Shown here: positions 36,384-45,889 of the stretch, one piece after another
How the letters are laid out: each line of letters opens with the position of its first letter
Numbering within the stretch: position 1 is the stretch's first letter
Assembly: GCA_903935095.1 (NCBI GenBank)
Contig: CAIZQH010000021.1
Location: 124,001 to 188,000, forward strand
Direction: 5' to 3'
Source of the DNA: an uncultured Flavobacteriales bacterium
GTDB taxonomy: Bacteria; Bacteroidota; Bacteroidia; Flavobacteriales_D; Crocinitomicaceae
DNA: 64,000 nucleotides
Position numbers and translations under genes: made by a program
The notes under the pieces: generated by a model
Seen by the model: only the letters and a program-made list of their open reading frames with translations
Databases searched by the model: none
What the model was told of the DNA's origin: nothing

Positions 36384-37928
36384 TTATTTGACTACCCCCC
36401 AATTCCCTCTATCTAGACTTCGGTATTGAATGGCTTCCGCAATGTGATTTGATTGAATGCTTCCCGATGCGTCCAAATCAGCGATGGTGCGTGCCACTTT
36501 GATGATGCGGTCGTATGCTCGTGCGGAGAGTCCAAGCTTGTTCATCGCCATTTTTAGCAAATTGGTTCCGGCATCGTCTAGTTGGCAATTCGCTTCAAAC
36601 TCTGACTTTGACATTTGTGCATTGCAGTGCATTCCTTCTCGATTCATGAAGCGGTCTCGTTGAATTTTACGGGCTTTTTCCACACGTAAACGAATGGACC
36701 GACTTCCTTCGCTTGGTACAGTTGATGACAGTTCATCAAAGTTCACAGGTGTAACCTCTACATGCAAGTCAATACGGTCCAATAATGGACCCGAAATACG
36801 ATTCAAGTATTTCTGCACAACTCCTGGACCGCAAACACACGTTTTCTCTGGGTGATTAAAGAATCCACACGGACACGGATTCATTGCGGCAACGAGCATG
36901 AATCCCGCTGGATAATCGATGGAAAAGCGTGCCCTCGAAATATTGACAACGCGATCTTCTAGCGGTTGACGCATGACTTCCAGTACATCACGTTTGTATT
37001 CAGGAAGTTCATCTAGAAAAAGCACACCGTTGTGCGCCAAAGAAATTTCACCTGGTTGCGGATAGGAGCCCCCGCCGATTAAACCGATATCAGAGATTGT
37101 GTGATGGGGTTTTCTAAACGGACGCTGGGTGATGAGTCCGACTGGATTTTTGATCTTACCGGCAACGCTGTGAATCTTTGTGGTTTCTAATGCTTCCTCA
37201 ATGGTCATCTGTGGAAGAATGGTCGACAAGCGTTTGGCCAACATCGATTTTCCGGCGCCAGGCGGACCGATGAGAATCACGTTGTGAGAACCAGCAGCCG
37301 CAATTTCGAAGGCACGTTTGATATTCATTTGTCCCTTTACATCGCGAAAGTCGTCATCAAAAATATCTGTGTTTTGTTGGAAAGATGCGGAGATGTCTAC
37401 AATCGTTGGTTTCAAAGCAGAATCATCGTTCATGAAGTCAATGACTTCGCGCATATTCTCCACACCGTACACCTTTATTTCTTGAACGACGGCAGCTTCT
37501 TGCGCGTTAATCTTCGGGACGATGATTCCTTTAAATCCTTCTTTCTTCGCTTGCAGTGCGATGGGTAGAATTCCTTTTGTTGCTTGAACGGAACCGTCGA
37601 GTGACAATTCTCCAATCATCAGGTACTCATTCAGGTGATCGATTTTTACTTGTTCACTGACCGCTAGAATTCCAATGGCGATGGGTAAATCGAAAACGGA
37701 TCCTTCCTTGCGAATATCTGCGGGAGCCATGTTCACCGTGATTTCTTTTCCGGGAAATTTAAGGTCATTGTTTTTAAAGGCAGCTTTGATGCGTTGCTGA
37801 CTTTCTTTGACGGAATTATCGGGTAATCCGACAAGATAAAAGTTGACACCAATGCCTAAATTGACTTCAATCGTGATGGTTGTGGCATTGATACCGAAGA
37901 CGGTACTGGAGTAGGTTTTGACTAACAT
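36384..37928 (-). CDS. comM: ComM/YifB-family AAA+ ATPase (Mg-chelatase-like)
   Basis: 514 residues. N-terminal S5/Lon-like domain ([22 protein letters not shown]); Walker [14 protein letters not shown]; Walker B LFLDELPE; Cys-rich loop PCPCGF and CVCG; and the C-terminal helical region. ComM is a hexameric helicase that promotes branch migration during natural transformation, so this is a marker of possible competence. It is unlinked to other competence genes here. Confidence 0.93.
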   Translation of the reverse strand: MLVKTYSSTVFGINATTITIEVNLGIGVNFYLVGLPDNSVKESQQRIKAAFKNNDLKFPGKEITVNMAPADIRKEGSVFDLPIAIGILAVSEQVKIDHLNEYLMIGELSLDGSVQATKGILPIALQAKKEGFKGIIVPKINAQEAAVVQEIKVYGVENMREVIDFMNDDSALKPTIVDISASFQQNTDIFDDDFRDVKGQMNIKRAFEIAAAGSHNVILIGPPGAGKSMLAKRLSTILPQMTIEEALETTKIHSVAGKIKNPVGLITQRPFRKPHHTISDIGLIGGGSYPQPGEISLAHNGVLFLDELPEYKRDVLEVMRQPLEDRVVNISRARFSIDYPAGFMLVAAMNPCPCGFFNHPEKTCVCGPGVVQKYLNRISGPLLDRIDLHVEVTPVNFDELSSTVPSEGSRSIRLRVEKARKIQRDRFMNREGMHCNAQMSKSEFEANCQLDDAGTNLLKMAMNKLGLSARAYDRIIKVARTIADLDASGSIQSNHIAEAIQYRSLDRGNWGVVK

Positions 37929-38053
37929 AAAATAGAGGTTTTTTTAATTTTCTCCATTTAAGTTAGTCAAATAAATGACATGAAAACAAGTAAAAAATGA
38001 TAAAAAATCACCAAAAAGAGTAAAAAATCGCTCGAAATCGTCAAAAAAACGAA

Positions 38054-38770
38054 TTATTGCTTAATGATCCGTTTTGTGACTTGTTGTCCGCTTTGTTGAT
38101 CGCTCACTTGTATAAAATACGTTCCAGGAGCTAATGTATCTGTCGTGAATTCTAAACTTGTGTCCGAAATTTGCTGATGCGAGATGAGTTTCCCATTAGC
38201 CTGAAAAAGTTGCACGATACCGTTAATTTCGGAACCTAAATTGAGTGTGAAACTATATGTAAATGGATTCGGTTGAATGCTCATTTGAGTCATCCATGAA
38301 TGCTCAATTCCCACACTTGGACATGGTCCAGGAGTAAATGAAACAACACCACCATAGTTAGTTGCTTCACACGAATTGGAATAGGTTATCGAATCACATC
38401 CGCAAACCGGTTCATAAATGGCAGGACAAAGAACATTTAGATTGATTTGATTGCTGTCAATACAAGCAAGCACAACCGTTGTATCTTGAATACATGCGCC
38501 ATTACATTGGTAGGAACTTTGGAAAAAAGAGGTGGAGTAGTCAATGCCGTTGGAAGCAATCATGCTGCAACCTGAGATAAACACACATCCAGAGTCGCTT
38601 AAACCCCAACCAAGAACCATGGCACATAAGCCGAAATCAACACCAGGTGGAATCACCACACAGGTGTCGACAAAGTCTTTTTCCCAAATGGCATTTGGCT
38701 TTGTTTGTGCGGATGTGTTTGTCCTTGCAAAAAGACATAGTGTTAGAAAGAAAAATATCGTTTTATTCAT
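38054..38770 (-). CDS. Secreted Kazal-domain protein with T9SS sorting tail
   Basis: 238 residues. Signal peptide MNKTIFFFLTLCLFARTNTSAQ. Residues 115-150 match a Kazal-type inhibitor: CPAIYEPVCGCDSITYSNSC with a final CxP. Residues ~25-110 are a Cys-rich region. The C-terminal ~75 residues (MSIQPNPFTYSFTLNLG ... LAPGTYFIQVSDQ) are a type A T9SS domain. A secreted or surface-held protease inhibitor is likely. It follows the DegT gene by 3 bp. Confidence 0.8.
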   Translation of the reverse strand: MNKTIFFFLTLCLFARTNTSAQTKPNAIWEKDFVDTCVVIPPGVDFGLCAMVLGWGLSDSGCVFISGCSMIASNGIDYSTSFFQSSYQCNGACIQDTTVVLACIDSNQINLNVLCPAIYEPVCGCDSITYSNSCEATNYGGVVSFTPGPCPSVGIEHSWMTQMSIQPNPFTYSFTLNLGSEINGIVQLFQANGKLISHQQISDTSLEFTTDTLAPGTYFIQVSDQQSGQQVTKRIIKQ

Positions 38771-38773
38771 AAA

Positions 38774-39982
38774 CTATTTTTGTAGTACCTTGAAAACAGC
38801 TGTTTTCACTGCTGCGATGACTTGCTGCACTTGTTCATCCGTCAAGTTAAAATAAACGGGCAAAGAAATTTCTGTTGAATATTTATTCCATGCCTCTGGA
38901 TAATCAGACATTTTGTAGCCCAAATTTTTATAGGCAGTCAAGAGGGGTAAAGGTTGAAAATGTACGTTTACAGATACGTCTTGTTCGAAAATCTCTTGGA
39001 TGATTGCGTCGCGCTGTTCCTCGCTGACATCGGCAATTCGAAGCTGGTATAAGTGGTAACACGTCTTTTTATCTGAGGTTTGATGCACTGGTGTGATGGC
39101 CCAAGATGTTTGTTGGAAAGCGGCATCATACACTTCAAAAATGTCCTTCCTGCGATCGAGATTCTCTTGGTAGCGCTCCAATTCGATGAGTCCAATTGCT
39201 GCTTGAAGATCTGTCATGTTACACTTAAATCCAGGCTCCATCACATCGTAACGCCAAGCGCCTTTTTGCGCTTTTGCTAAAGCGTCTTTGGATTGTCCAT
39301 GAAGGATTTTGATGCAAAATTCTTTGTAAATTTCTTCGTGGTCAAATCCAGCGGGAAGATTGAAGCAAATGGCTCCGCCTTCGGCAGTTGTAAGGTTTTT
39401 TACGGCGTGAAAAGAAAAAACGGTCACATCCGCAATCGCACCGGAAACTTTTCCTTTGTACGTTGCTCCAAAACTATGAGCTGCATCTGCCGCGATTAAT
39501 ATTCTACCTAGTTTTTCTTGCTTTTCGTTGGATGCTTGAAAAATGGCACGATTCGCTTCAACGATTTGATAGATTGTATCGTAATCGCATGGATATCCAG
39601 AAATATCTACCGGCATGATTACTTTGGTGCGTTCCGTGATAGCCGCAGCGATTTTCTCATTGGAAATATTGAAGTCATCTGCACTGATGTCCACCATAAC
39701 AGGTGTCGCTCCGGTATGCAAAACAACATTCGCACTTGCACAATAGGTATACACTGGAATGATGACTTCATCTCCAGGACCAACTCCCCACCAACGCAAT
39801 AAAATTTCCATGCCTGCGGTCCATGAATTCACAGCAACGGTGGTTTGACAGCCACAGTATTCGGCGATTTTCTTTTCAAACAATTTCGTGCGAGGACCTG
39901 TGGTAATCCATCCGCTTAATAGCGCTGCAGTTACTTCATCTACGACACGTTGGTCGATGCGAGGGGGTGAAAAAGGAATCAT
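38774..39982 (-). CDS. DegT/DnrJ/EryC1/StrS-family aminotransferase
   Basis: 402 residues, fold-type I. PLP Lys195 lies in FHAVKNLTTAEGGAI; AADAAHSFGATYKG binds the cofactor; the N-terminal GWITTGPRTKLFE is typical. Members aminate 4-keto (or 3-keto) sugar nucleotides for surface glycans, e.g. for 4-amino-4,6-dideoxy sugars. It sits upstream of the polysaccharide operon on the same strand, so a role in that glycan is plausible, but the sugar is not known. Confidence 0.9.
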   Translation of the reverse strand: MIPFSPPRIDQRVVDEVTAALLSGWITTGPRTKLFEKKIAEYCGCQTTVAVNSWTAGMEILLRWWGVGPGDEVIIPVYTYCASANVVLHTGATPVMVDISADDFNISNEKIAAAITERTKVIMPVDISGYPCDYDTIYQIVEANRAIFQASNEKQEKLGRILIAADAAHSFGATYKGKVSGAIADVTVFSFHAVKNLTTAEGGAICFNLPAGFDHEEIYKEFCIKILHGQSKDALAKAQKGAWRYDVMEPGFKCNMTDLQAAIGLIELERYQENLDRRKDIFEVYDAAFQQTSWAITPVHQTSDKKTCYHLYQLRIADVSEEQRDAIIQEIFEQDVSVNVHFQPLPLLTAYKNLGYKMSDYPEAWNKYSTEISLPVYFNLTDEQVQQVIAAVKTAVFKVLQK

Positions 39983-40078
39983 GTAGCAAAGTTACTTTTT
40001 ATATTGAAATCTTGTAACAAGATATTGGTTCGATGAGTCAAATCTATGGATTGTGTATTTTTACCTAAAATTACGTGC

Positions 40079-40723
40079 ATGAAAAATCCACAAGTTGATG
40101 TCTTTATAGACAAGGTGAAAAAATGGGAGCCGGAATTATCAAAATTGCGTTCTATTGCCTTGGAATGTCAGTTGGAGGAAGGATATAAATGGAAGCATCC
40201 ATGCTACATGTATCAAGATAAAAACATCTTTCTCATTCATGGATTTAAAGAATACTGTGCCATCTTGTTCATGAAAGGAGCCTTATTGAATGATGGAGAA
40301 AAACTACTTTACCAACAGACGGATAATGTCCAATTTGGCCGGCAAATTCGTTTTACCAGTCTAGAAGAAATTGAAACGAGTGAAAGCACATTGAAACAAT
40401 ATATTTTTGAAGCCATCGAAGTAGAAAAAGCGGGAATTAAAGTCCCTTTAAAACCACACGAGGATTATGAAGTGGTCGAAGAGTTTCAAGCAATAATGGA
40501 TACAGATTATTCCTTTAAAATCGCCTTTTTTGCGTTAACTCCTGGAAGACAACGCGGGTATTTACTTCATTTTTCAGGTGCCAAACAATCGGCAACGCGC
40601 ATGAGTAGAATCGAAAACGTTCGTTCGCGAATAATGAATGGAAAAGGACTCACGGATTGTATTTGTGGGCTTTCCAAGCGCATGCCAAATTGTGATGGAT
40701 CGCATAAAAACCAAGCTTTATAA
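40079..40723 (+). CDS. DUF1801/YdeI-family protein with C-terminal CDGSH motif
   Basis: About 214 residues. Residues 1-~120 match DUF1801 (WKHPCYMYQDKNIFLIHGFKEYCAILF); ~130-185 match the YdeI/OmdA domain (TPGRQRGYLLHFSGAKQSATRMSRIE). The last 21 residues carry CICGLSKRMPNCDGSH, which fits CxCx2(S/T)x3PxCDG(S/A/T)H with Cys194, Cys196, Cys205 and His209, the [2Fe-2S]-binding set. The frame opens at 40046, but ATG 40079 suits the family start. Confidence 0.82.
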   Translation: MKNPQVDVFIDKVKKWEPELSKLRSIALECQLEEGYKWKHPCYMYQDKNIFLIHGFKEYCAILFMKGALLNDGEKLLYQQTDNVQFGRQIRFTSLEEIETSESTLKQYIFEAIEVEKAGIKVPLKPHEDYEVVEEFQAIMDTDYSFKIAFFALTPGRQRGYLLHFSGAKQSATRMSRIENVRSRIMNGKGLTDCICGLSKRMPNCDGSHKNQAL

Positions 40724-40749
40724 AAGCACTGTTTTCTGTTGAATAAAAA

Positions 40750-41976
40750 TCAAGGTTCCATCTCGCTTAATCGCTTAAAAAAAGAAGCGGCAATTTGATC
40801 TCTGTTAAAATGAGAACTTACATATTTGCGCCCATTTTCCCCTGCTTTTTTGATCTCTTCCGGATTAGCAACTATATATTGAACACAAGTAGCAAGGTCC
40901 GTTTCATTTTCTGGCTCGAAGTACCATCCAGCTAAAGCTTGATTGATAAAATGTCTCCTTGCTTCACCATTTACACCCAAAAGCAAAGGGACTTCCATTG
41001 CTAGTGCTTCAAATACTTTTGAAGGAATAGCCCCTTCAAAAATGGCTAATTTTTTTAATGGTACTAAAGCAACATCAATAGACTTCAGTATTGCCGGCAT
41101 TTCACTTTTTGAAACGGGACATAAAAAATGAACATTTTTAAGGTCGAGTGATGTTTTTAATTCAGTTAACTTATCTTTCTCGGGACCAGATCCCTGGAGT
41201 ATGAAATGAACATTTAAGTGTGGTTTTAGCAAGTGAGCAGCTTTCAATATAATTTCTAAGCCCTGTGCATGTCCAAGGATTCCTCCATAGAAAAATAATA
41301 AATCAGATGGAGTAAATCCATTTTTTTCTCTAAAGTCACTGTTTTGTATTTTGTTCGGCTGATAAAAATCAATATTTACTCCGTTTGGCAACCAATACAC
41401 ATCTTTCTTAGGGAAACGCTTGGAAATGTTCTTTACGATTCCCTCAGTTTGTCCGGTAATCAGAGAAGCTCGTTTATAACATGTAGCCTCCAAACGGTAA
41501 GCCATTTTCAGAAACAATGCGTTGTTCACGATACCAAGTTTTTCAGCACTTTCAGGCCAAAGGTCACTCACGTTGAAAATGAGCTTAGCCTTAAGTTTTC
41601 TGCTCAATGCCATTGCGCTATAGCCCAAGAAAAGCGGTGGACTTTCAACAAGTAGGTAATCAAAAGAATCTAATTTTCTACCGCGCCAATAGGAAGTCCA
41701 AACAAAACTGAAGTAGTTCAATAATCGCGCGATAAATCCTTTTGACGTTGTGACATAAATGCTGGCACGATGAATAGCGATTCCATCAATAACCTCTTCG
41801 CGATTCATCCCATTTTCATACCCTTTCTGGATGGTCATTTCCGGGTAGTTAGGCACGGCCGTTAGCACTTCAATGTGAATGTTATTTTTTGCCAACCTAA
41901 CGGCTAATTCATGAAGACGATTCTGAGGCGCACCAATTTCAGGGGGGTAATATTGTGTTAAAATGAGCAATCGCAT
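40750..41976 (-). CDS. GT4-family glycosyltransferase
   Basis: About 408 residues, GT-B fold. N-terminal RLLILTQYYPPEIGAPQNRL and the nucleotide-sugar site near 300 (KVFEALAMEVPLLLGVNGEARRHF) are typical of WbuB-like GT4 enzymes that add amino sugars such as N-acetylfucosamine. The open frame runs 39 codons further, but the ATG at 41976 starts at the conserved MRLLIL and lies 1 bp from the stop of the preceding gene. Last gene of the operon. Confidence 0.88.
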   Translation of the reverse strand: MRLLILTQYYPPEIGAPQNRLHELAVRLAKNNIHIEVLTAVPNYPEMTIQKGYENGMNREEVIDGIAIHRASIYVTTSKGFIARLLNYFSFVWTSYWRGRKLDSFDYLLVESPPLFLGYSAMALSRKLKAKLIFNVSDLWPESAEKLGIVNNALFLKMAYRLEATCYKRASLITGQTEGIVKNISKRFPKKDVYWLPNGVNIDFYQPNKIQNSDFREKNGFTPSDLLFFYGGILGHAQGLEIILKAAHLLKPHLNVHFILQGSGPEKDKLTELKTSLDLKNVHFLCPVSKSEMPAILKSIDVALVPLKKLAIFEGAIPSKVFEALAMEVPLLLGVNGEARRHFINQALAGWYFEPENETDLATCVQYIVANPEEIKKAGENGRKYVSSHFNRDQIAASFFKRLSEMEP

Positions 41977-41977
41977 C

Positions 41978-43258
41978 TTAGTTGATATTTCTTTTGTCCA
42001 CATAAGGGTTTGTGGAAGTTGAATAAACGACAAGTAGGCAAATCCAAAAAATAAAAAACACAATTCCAGTTTGACGTTGTAACATCGATTCAAATAAGCA
42101 ATTGAAAATCAAGCAAAAAACCAGGAATATTAATAACCAGTTTTGGCTTCTAAAACCAATTTTAATGGTTTGGAAAAGACTCCATAAAAAAACAATGATT
42201 CCTATAATACCTAATTCTATTCCAATTTGCAAAAATTGATTGTGTGGGTTATATTTAATTTCAAAATTTTGATCTAGTTTGGCAAGTTCGAATTGACCAA
42301 CATGTATTAACTCTTTACTCAGATATTCATCTACATTTCCTGTGCCAACGCCGAACGGATGTTGTGCCCATGTTTTGATTGAAACTGTCCACATAACTAA
42401 TCTGACTTGATCCCCGGAAAGTGATTTATTATTTCCTTGGATAAATTTTGTTGGATTTACCAAATAATTACTTAATGCGACTTTTGAATTATTTACTTCA
42501 TCTTTGAACGCGGGGACAATGGAAAGTAAAAAGATTAAAAGAAAAGGGAAAAACAGGAAGAAGGAAATGGACATCCATTTAATTCGTTTTAAATAAACCC
42601 ATCTTAGCATGAAAAATGAAAAACACAGTAACAAAAATAATATTGCAGCCATGGCATAACTTAAAAAAATCATAATCAGCGTGAAAGACAGGAATAAATA
42701 GCTCAAACCCCCATTAAATCCTAAGGTTTTTTCTCGACGCAAGTACCAAACACTCGCGACGGAAAATGTGGCAATCGCTGAAAAATAGCTTGGATGATCT
42801 ATACAGATGTTACTTGAAGTAAATGAAGCGAAAAGACAGTTAGAAGTGTAATAAACGCTAAATGCTTTGAAGATTCCAAAAATGGAAGCTAAGAATACAC
42901 CAAGGGCTGACCCAACAATTGGGAAAGCTAATTTCACTCTGAAATCTGGTCTAAAACTAAATAAAATGGGTACTAAAATGAAGGTCAATTTGTACTCAAG
43001 GTATTTGGAGGCAGTTGAAATGTGATGTGTGAAAAAACACCCAAAAACATAGCACAGATAGAGGGAAATAAACAAGATAAACACAGAATTCAATTTAAAT
43101 TTGATTTCTTTATTTTTAAGACCGATGAATATCGTCAAAAACAGGCATGTAAAACCAAGAACAACAAGTTTTGGAAATACCGCTATCAAAAATGCAATGA
43201 AACTCAAGGCTAAATGAAAAGCTAAGTCAACGTTCACCTTTCCAAAAACTAATTTCAT
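41978..43258 (-). CDS. O-antigen ligase/polymerase-like membrane protein (Wzy_C)
   Basis: 426 residues, about ten hydrophobic segments by eye. The long periplasmic loop holds the conserved region around HPFGVGTGNVDEYL ... YNPHNQFLQIGIELGIIG, the Wzy_C/WaaL signature with its His. Such proteins polymerise or ligate O-antigen chains at the outer face of the inner membrane. It overlaps the next upstream gene by an ATGA. Together with the 551-residue protein upstream, this operon has two polymerase/ligase-type proteins. Confidence 0.82.
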   Translation of the reverse strand: MKLVFGKVNVDLAFHLALSFIAFLIAVFPKLVVLGFTCLFLTIFIGLKNKEIKFKLNSVFILFISLYLCYVFGCFFTHHISTASKYLEYKLTFILVPILFSFRPDFRVKLAFPIVGSALGVFLASIFGIFKAFSVYYTSNCLFASFTSSNICIDHPSYFSAIATFSVASVWYLRREKTLGFNGGLSYLFLSFTLIMIFLSYAMAAILFLLLCFSFFMLRWVYLKRIKWMSISFFLFFPFLLIFLLSIVPAFKDEVNNSKVALSNYLVNPTKFIQGNNKSLSGDQVRLVMWTVSIKTWAQHPFGVGTGNVDEYLSKELIHVGQFELAKLDQNFEIKYNPHNQFLQIGIELGIIGIIVFLWSLFQTIKIGFRSQNWLLIFLVFCLIFNCLFESMLQRQTGIVFFIFWICLLVVYSTSTNPYVDKRNIN

Positions 43259-44244
43259 CTGTTTATTTGATTTATAGCCGAAAAATAGACTTCTTCCACT
43301 TTTTTAATGGAACTAAGATAATCTAATTTCCGAGCTTTCAGTATACTTAAACCGTTTGTACTAGTTGCTCCTCTTTCTATTAAATACTGTATTTTAGCTG
43401 CTAATTGTATCGAGTCCTGTGGTACTATGAAACAATGATCTACCTCATTTATCGTTGATTTCACATCTCCAACGTCGGTTGAAACAATTGGCACTCCACA
43501 AGCTAAAGCTTCTTTAATGACCATTGGACTCCCCTCACTATCCGAACACAATAACACCACATTTGAGGCATTTAAATATGTGGGTATTTCATCTGGATTG
43601 ACATTGCCTTTCAATGATAATAATTCAATGTGATAATCCTTTAATTGTTCTACAACGTCTAATGCGATATCAAGTCTTTTTATAATGGGATTATTTGCAT
43701 TAAAAAAAATATAATTTATTGATTCACTTAATCCTAAGCTCTTTTTGCATTCCTGTTTGTTCATTTTTTTAAAACGCCTTGTATCTACACCTGAGGGAAT
43801 CACCGTTGATTTCTCGATCCCAACGGGTAAATTTCGCTGCAATTGATTGCTAACACAAATGATTTTTCGAGCATGTTCTGCCGCTATTCTGCTGAGTAAT
43901 TTACCTAATTTTTCTCTTATCCAATGAACATCATTGGTGTAATTCAAATCGCTTCCATGAAACGATACAACCAAGGGAATCTCTTTAATTCTCGAGGCAA
44001 AATAGGCATTGATTGTTCCGTAATGAGCATGAATAATTTGAGGCTTTTGTTCATTTACAAGTTTTCGTAAAGCACTCAATTGTTTAAAAAACCCCCAAAT
44101 GGAAAATGTCGTTTTAAAATAAAAAACTTCATTTTGATGACCTAAATCTGATAAGTCTTCAACTTGTCTTTTGGCAAAGATGAAAGACGATGCTGAAGAA
44201 TGATAAGGGATAACATGCAAAATCCTTAAATGCCTATTTTCCAT
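43255..44244 (-). CDS. GT4-family glycosyltransferase
   Basis: 329 residues, GT-B fold. LRILHVIPYHSSASSFIFAKRQVE at the N-terminus and the donor site EGSPMVIKEALACGVPIVST mark a GT4 transferase; VSFHGSDLNYT is the linker-side region. It should add one sugar in the repeat unit. It overlaps the polymerase gene by 11 bp upstream and the ligase-like gene by 4 bp downstream. Confidence 0.88.
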   Translation of the reverse strand: MENRHLRILHVIPYHSSASSFIFAKRQVEDLSDLGHQNEVFYFKTTFSIWGFFKQLSALRKLVNEQKPQIIHAHYGTINAYFASRIKEIPLVVSFHGSDLNYTNDVHWIREKLGKLLSRIAAEHARKIICVSNQLQRNLPVGIEKSTVIPSGVDTRRFKKMNKQECKKSLGLSESINYIFFNANNPIIKRLDIALDVVEQLKDYHIELLSLKGNVNPDEIPTYLNASNVVLLCSDSEGSPMVIKEALACGVPIVSTDVGDVKSTINEVDHCFIVPQDSIQLAAKIQYLIERGATSTNGLSILKARKLDYLSSIKKVEEVYFSAINQINR

Positions 44245-45889
44245 TCTTTAAAGATTTTGGACGGAAGAATTGACGCGAATAAATAGCTATAAATAGTATG
44301 AAACAAGGGATTAAGACGCTTTCATAAAGTAGTGCTTTAAACGATTCTGGACCTGTGCGCACCATCATTGCGCCAAAACTTGTTATTCCGCATAGTGCAA
44401 AAATGGCAAATAATTGAAATAGGTTATTTTTTGATGTAACGTATAAATAGTAGGGGAATAGCACCAAAATGGATAAAAAAAGGGGTCCAAGGATTAATCC
44501 AAAATAAGCAAAATTTAAGTACCATCCTGTGATGTAATTTATTGTGAATCCTTGATTCGTTTTAAATCCCATCTGTTTAGCATAATATGAATAGGCATCT
44601 TCAGGTCTTTTCTTAACGATTGTGGAGGGAATAAATGAATAGAGCAAATTCTTAAAACTCAAGCCGAATTTTGGTTGAACATTTTTTGAAAGTACGCCAT
44701 ACAATGAAAAATGTCCAGCAAAAAGTTCATTGCTAAACACCAAATTACTTAAGGCAAGTGCAATTTTAGTTAAGCTGGAATTTTTCTGATAGGCCATAGA
44801 GATATGACCATTTGCAATTTTGAATTTCTTATTGTTGAATCGGATATAGTCTGGATGTAACCTCAATTGCTTCACCAATTCATTTTTATTGAGGACAATA
44901 GTGTCCGATTTTAGGTATAATATGGTATCCCTTTCTGCATTTATTTTGATTATTTCTGTAGATATTTTTTTTGATTTATGCGAAACGAATGTGCGGTCAT
45001 TTGAATATAAAATGGATTCAGACAAGTTTTTTTCTGTAGACAATAATGATGTTAACCCTGTATTTTTCGATATCAGCGGCATTAAACTTCGAATAGGGTC
45101 ATTTAACATAAGTATGAAAAGCCAAATTAATATTACGGCGAAATATAATTTCTTCGTGTGTTTTATACTTCTGTAAGGAAATGTCATCATAAGCAGTACC
45201 ATGATTCCTCCAAAAAATACCTCATGACGCGAGCCGATCATAATAAGATAAAGGTTGCAAAATGCAAAGACGGTCCAAAAAAGTATACTTGGCTTAGTCA
45301 CCGAAATGGGTAAATTGTTTTGTTTTAAATATAGTCCGATGTAAGAAAATAAACTTACAACGATGATCCAACAAGCATATTGATGCAGTATATAGTTATT
45401 AATGGCGGTGTTTCTGATATTTAAATAGATAGACTCATTCAATATAAGGGAATAAATAATGACGTCCTTGACAACCCAAATAGAAACGAAAAGAAAGAAT
45501 AAGGCGATAAACAGGAAGGTTTTTGGTTGAATAGAAATTGATTTTAGTTCCCTTTTAAATTCTGGTAGTTTTTTAATTTGATTAAGGCCAATCCATATAC
45601 ACACTTGAAAGAGAAGAATGAAAAAGCCATACATCCAAATCATTTGCAGATAAAAAATGTCGAAATCGACATAAAACATCTTTTCAAGTAAATAATAATA
45701 ATGAAAACCAATCTTTTTCCCCACATTGGTCAGTCGATCAAAACTAAACAACCAACCTCCTGCCAAAGTCCAGAAGTAGAATATGGCTGTGAAAACTGGA
45801 AAGATAATGTTCCGTTCTAATTTCCAAATTTTCATTTGAAACCATAAAATGGTGAAAGAGATGATGAGTAAGGAAATGAGGATGGTCAT
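44234..45889 (-). CDS. Polysaccharide polymerase-like membrane protein (Wzy-type, O-antigen polymerase)
   Basis: 551 residues with many hydrophobic segments. Motifs are weak, as in all Wzy proteins: the core fold and position in the operon are the main support. Residues ~265-385 form a hydrophilic insert, rich in K/S/N, between membrane segments, larger than in typical Wzy and likely to face the periplasm. The C-terminal RTGPESFKALLYESVLIP region resembles oligosaccharide repeat-unit polymerases. Overlaps: 4 bp with the flippase gene, 11 bp with GT4. Confidence 0.7.
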   Translation of the reverse strand: MTILISLLIISFTILWFQMKIWKLERNIIFPVFTAIFYFWTLAGGWLFSFDRLTNVGKKIGFHYYYLLEKMFYVDFDIFYLQMIWMYGFFILLFQVCIWIGLNQIKKLPEFKRELKSISIQPKTFLFIALFFLFVSIWVVKDVIIYSLILNESIYLNIRNTAINNYILHQYACWIIVVSLFSYIGLYLKQNNLPISVTKPSILFWTVFAFCNLYLIMIGSRHEVFFGGIMVLLMMTFPYRSIKHTKKLYFAVILIWLFILMLNDPIRSLMPLISKNTGLTSLLSTEKNLSESILYSNDRTFVSHKSKKISTEIIKINAERDTILYLKSDTIVLNKNELVKQLRLHPDYIRFNNKKFKIANGHISMAYQKNSSLTKIALALSNLVFSNELFAGHFSLYGVLSKNVQPKFGLSFKNLLYSFIPSTIVKKRPEDAYSYYAKQMGFKTNQGFTINYITGWYLNFAYFGLILGPLFLSILVLFPYYLYVTSKNNLFQLFAIFALCGITSFGAMMVRTGPESFKALLYESVLIPCFILFIAIYSRQFFRPKSLKNGK

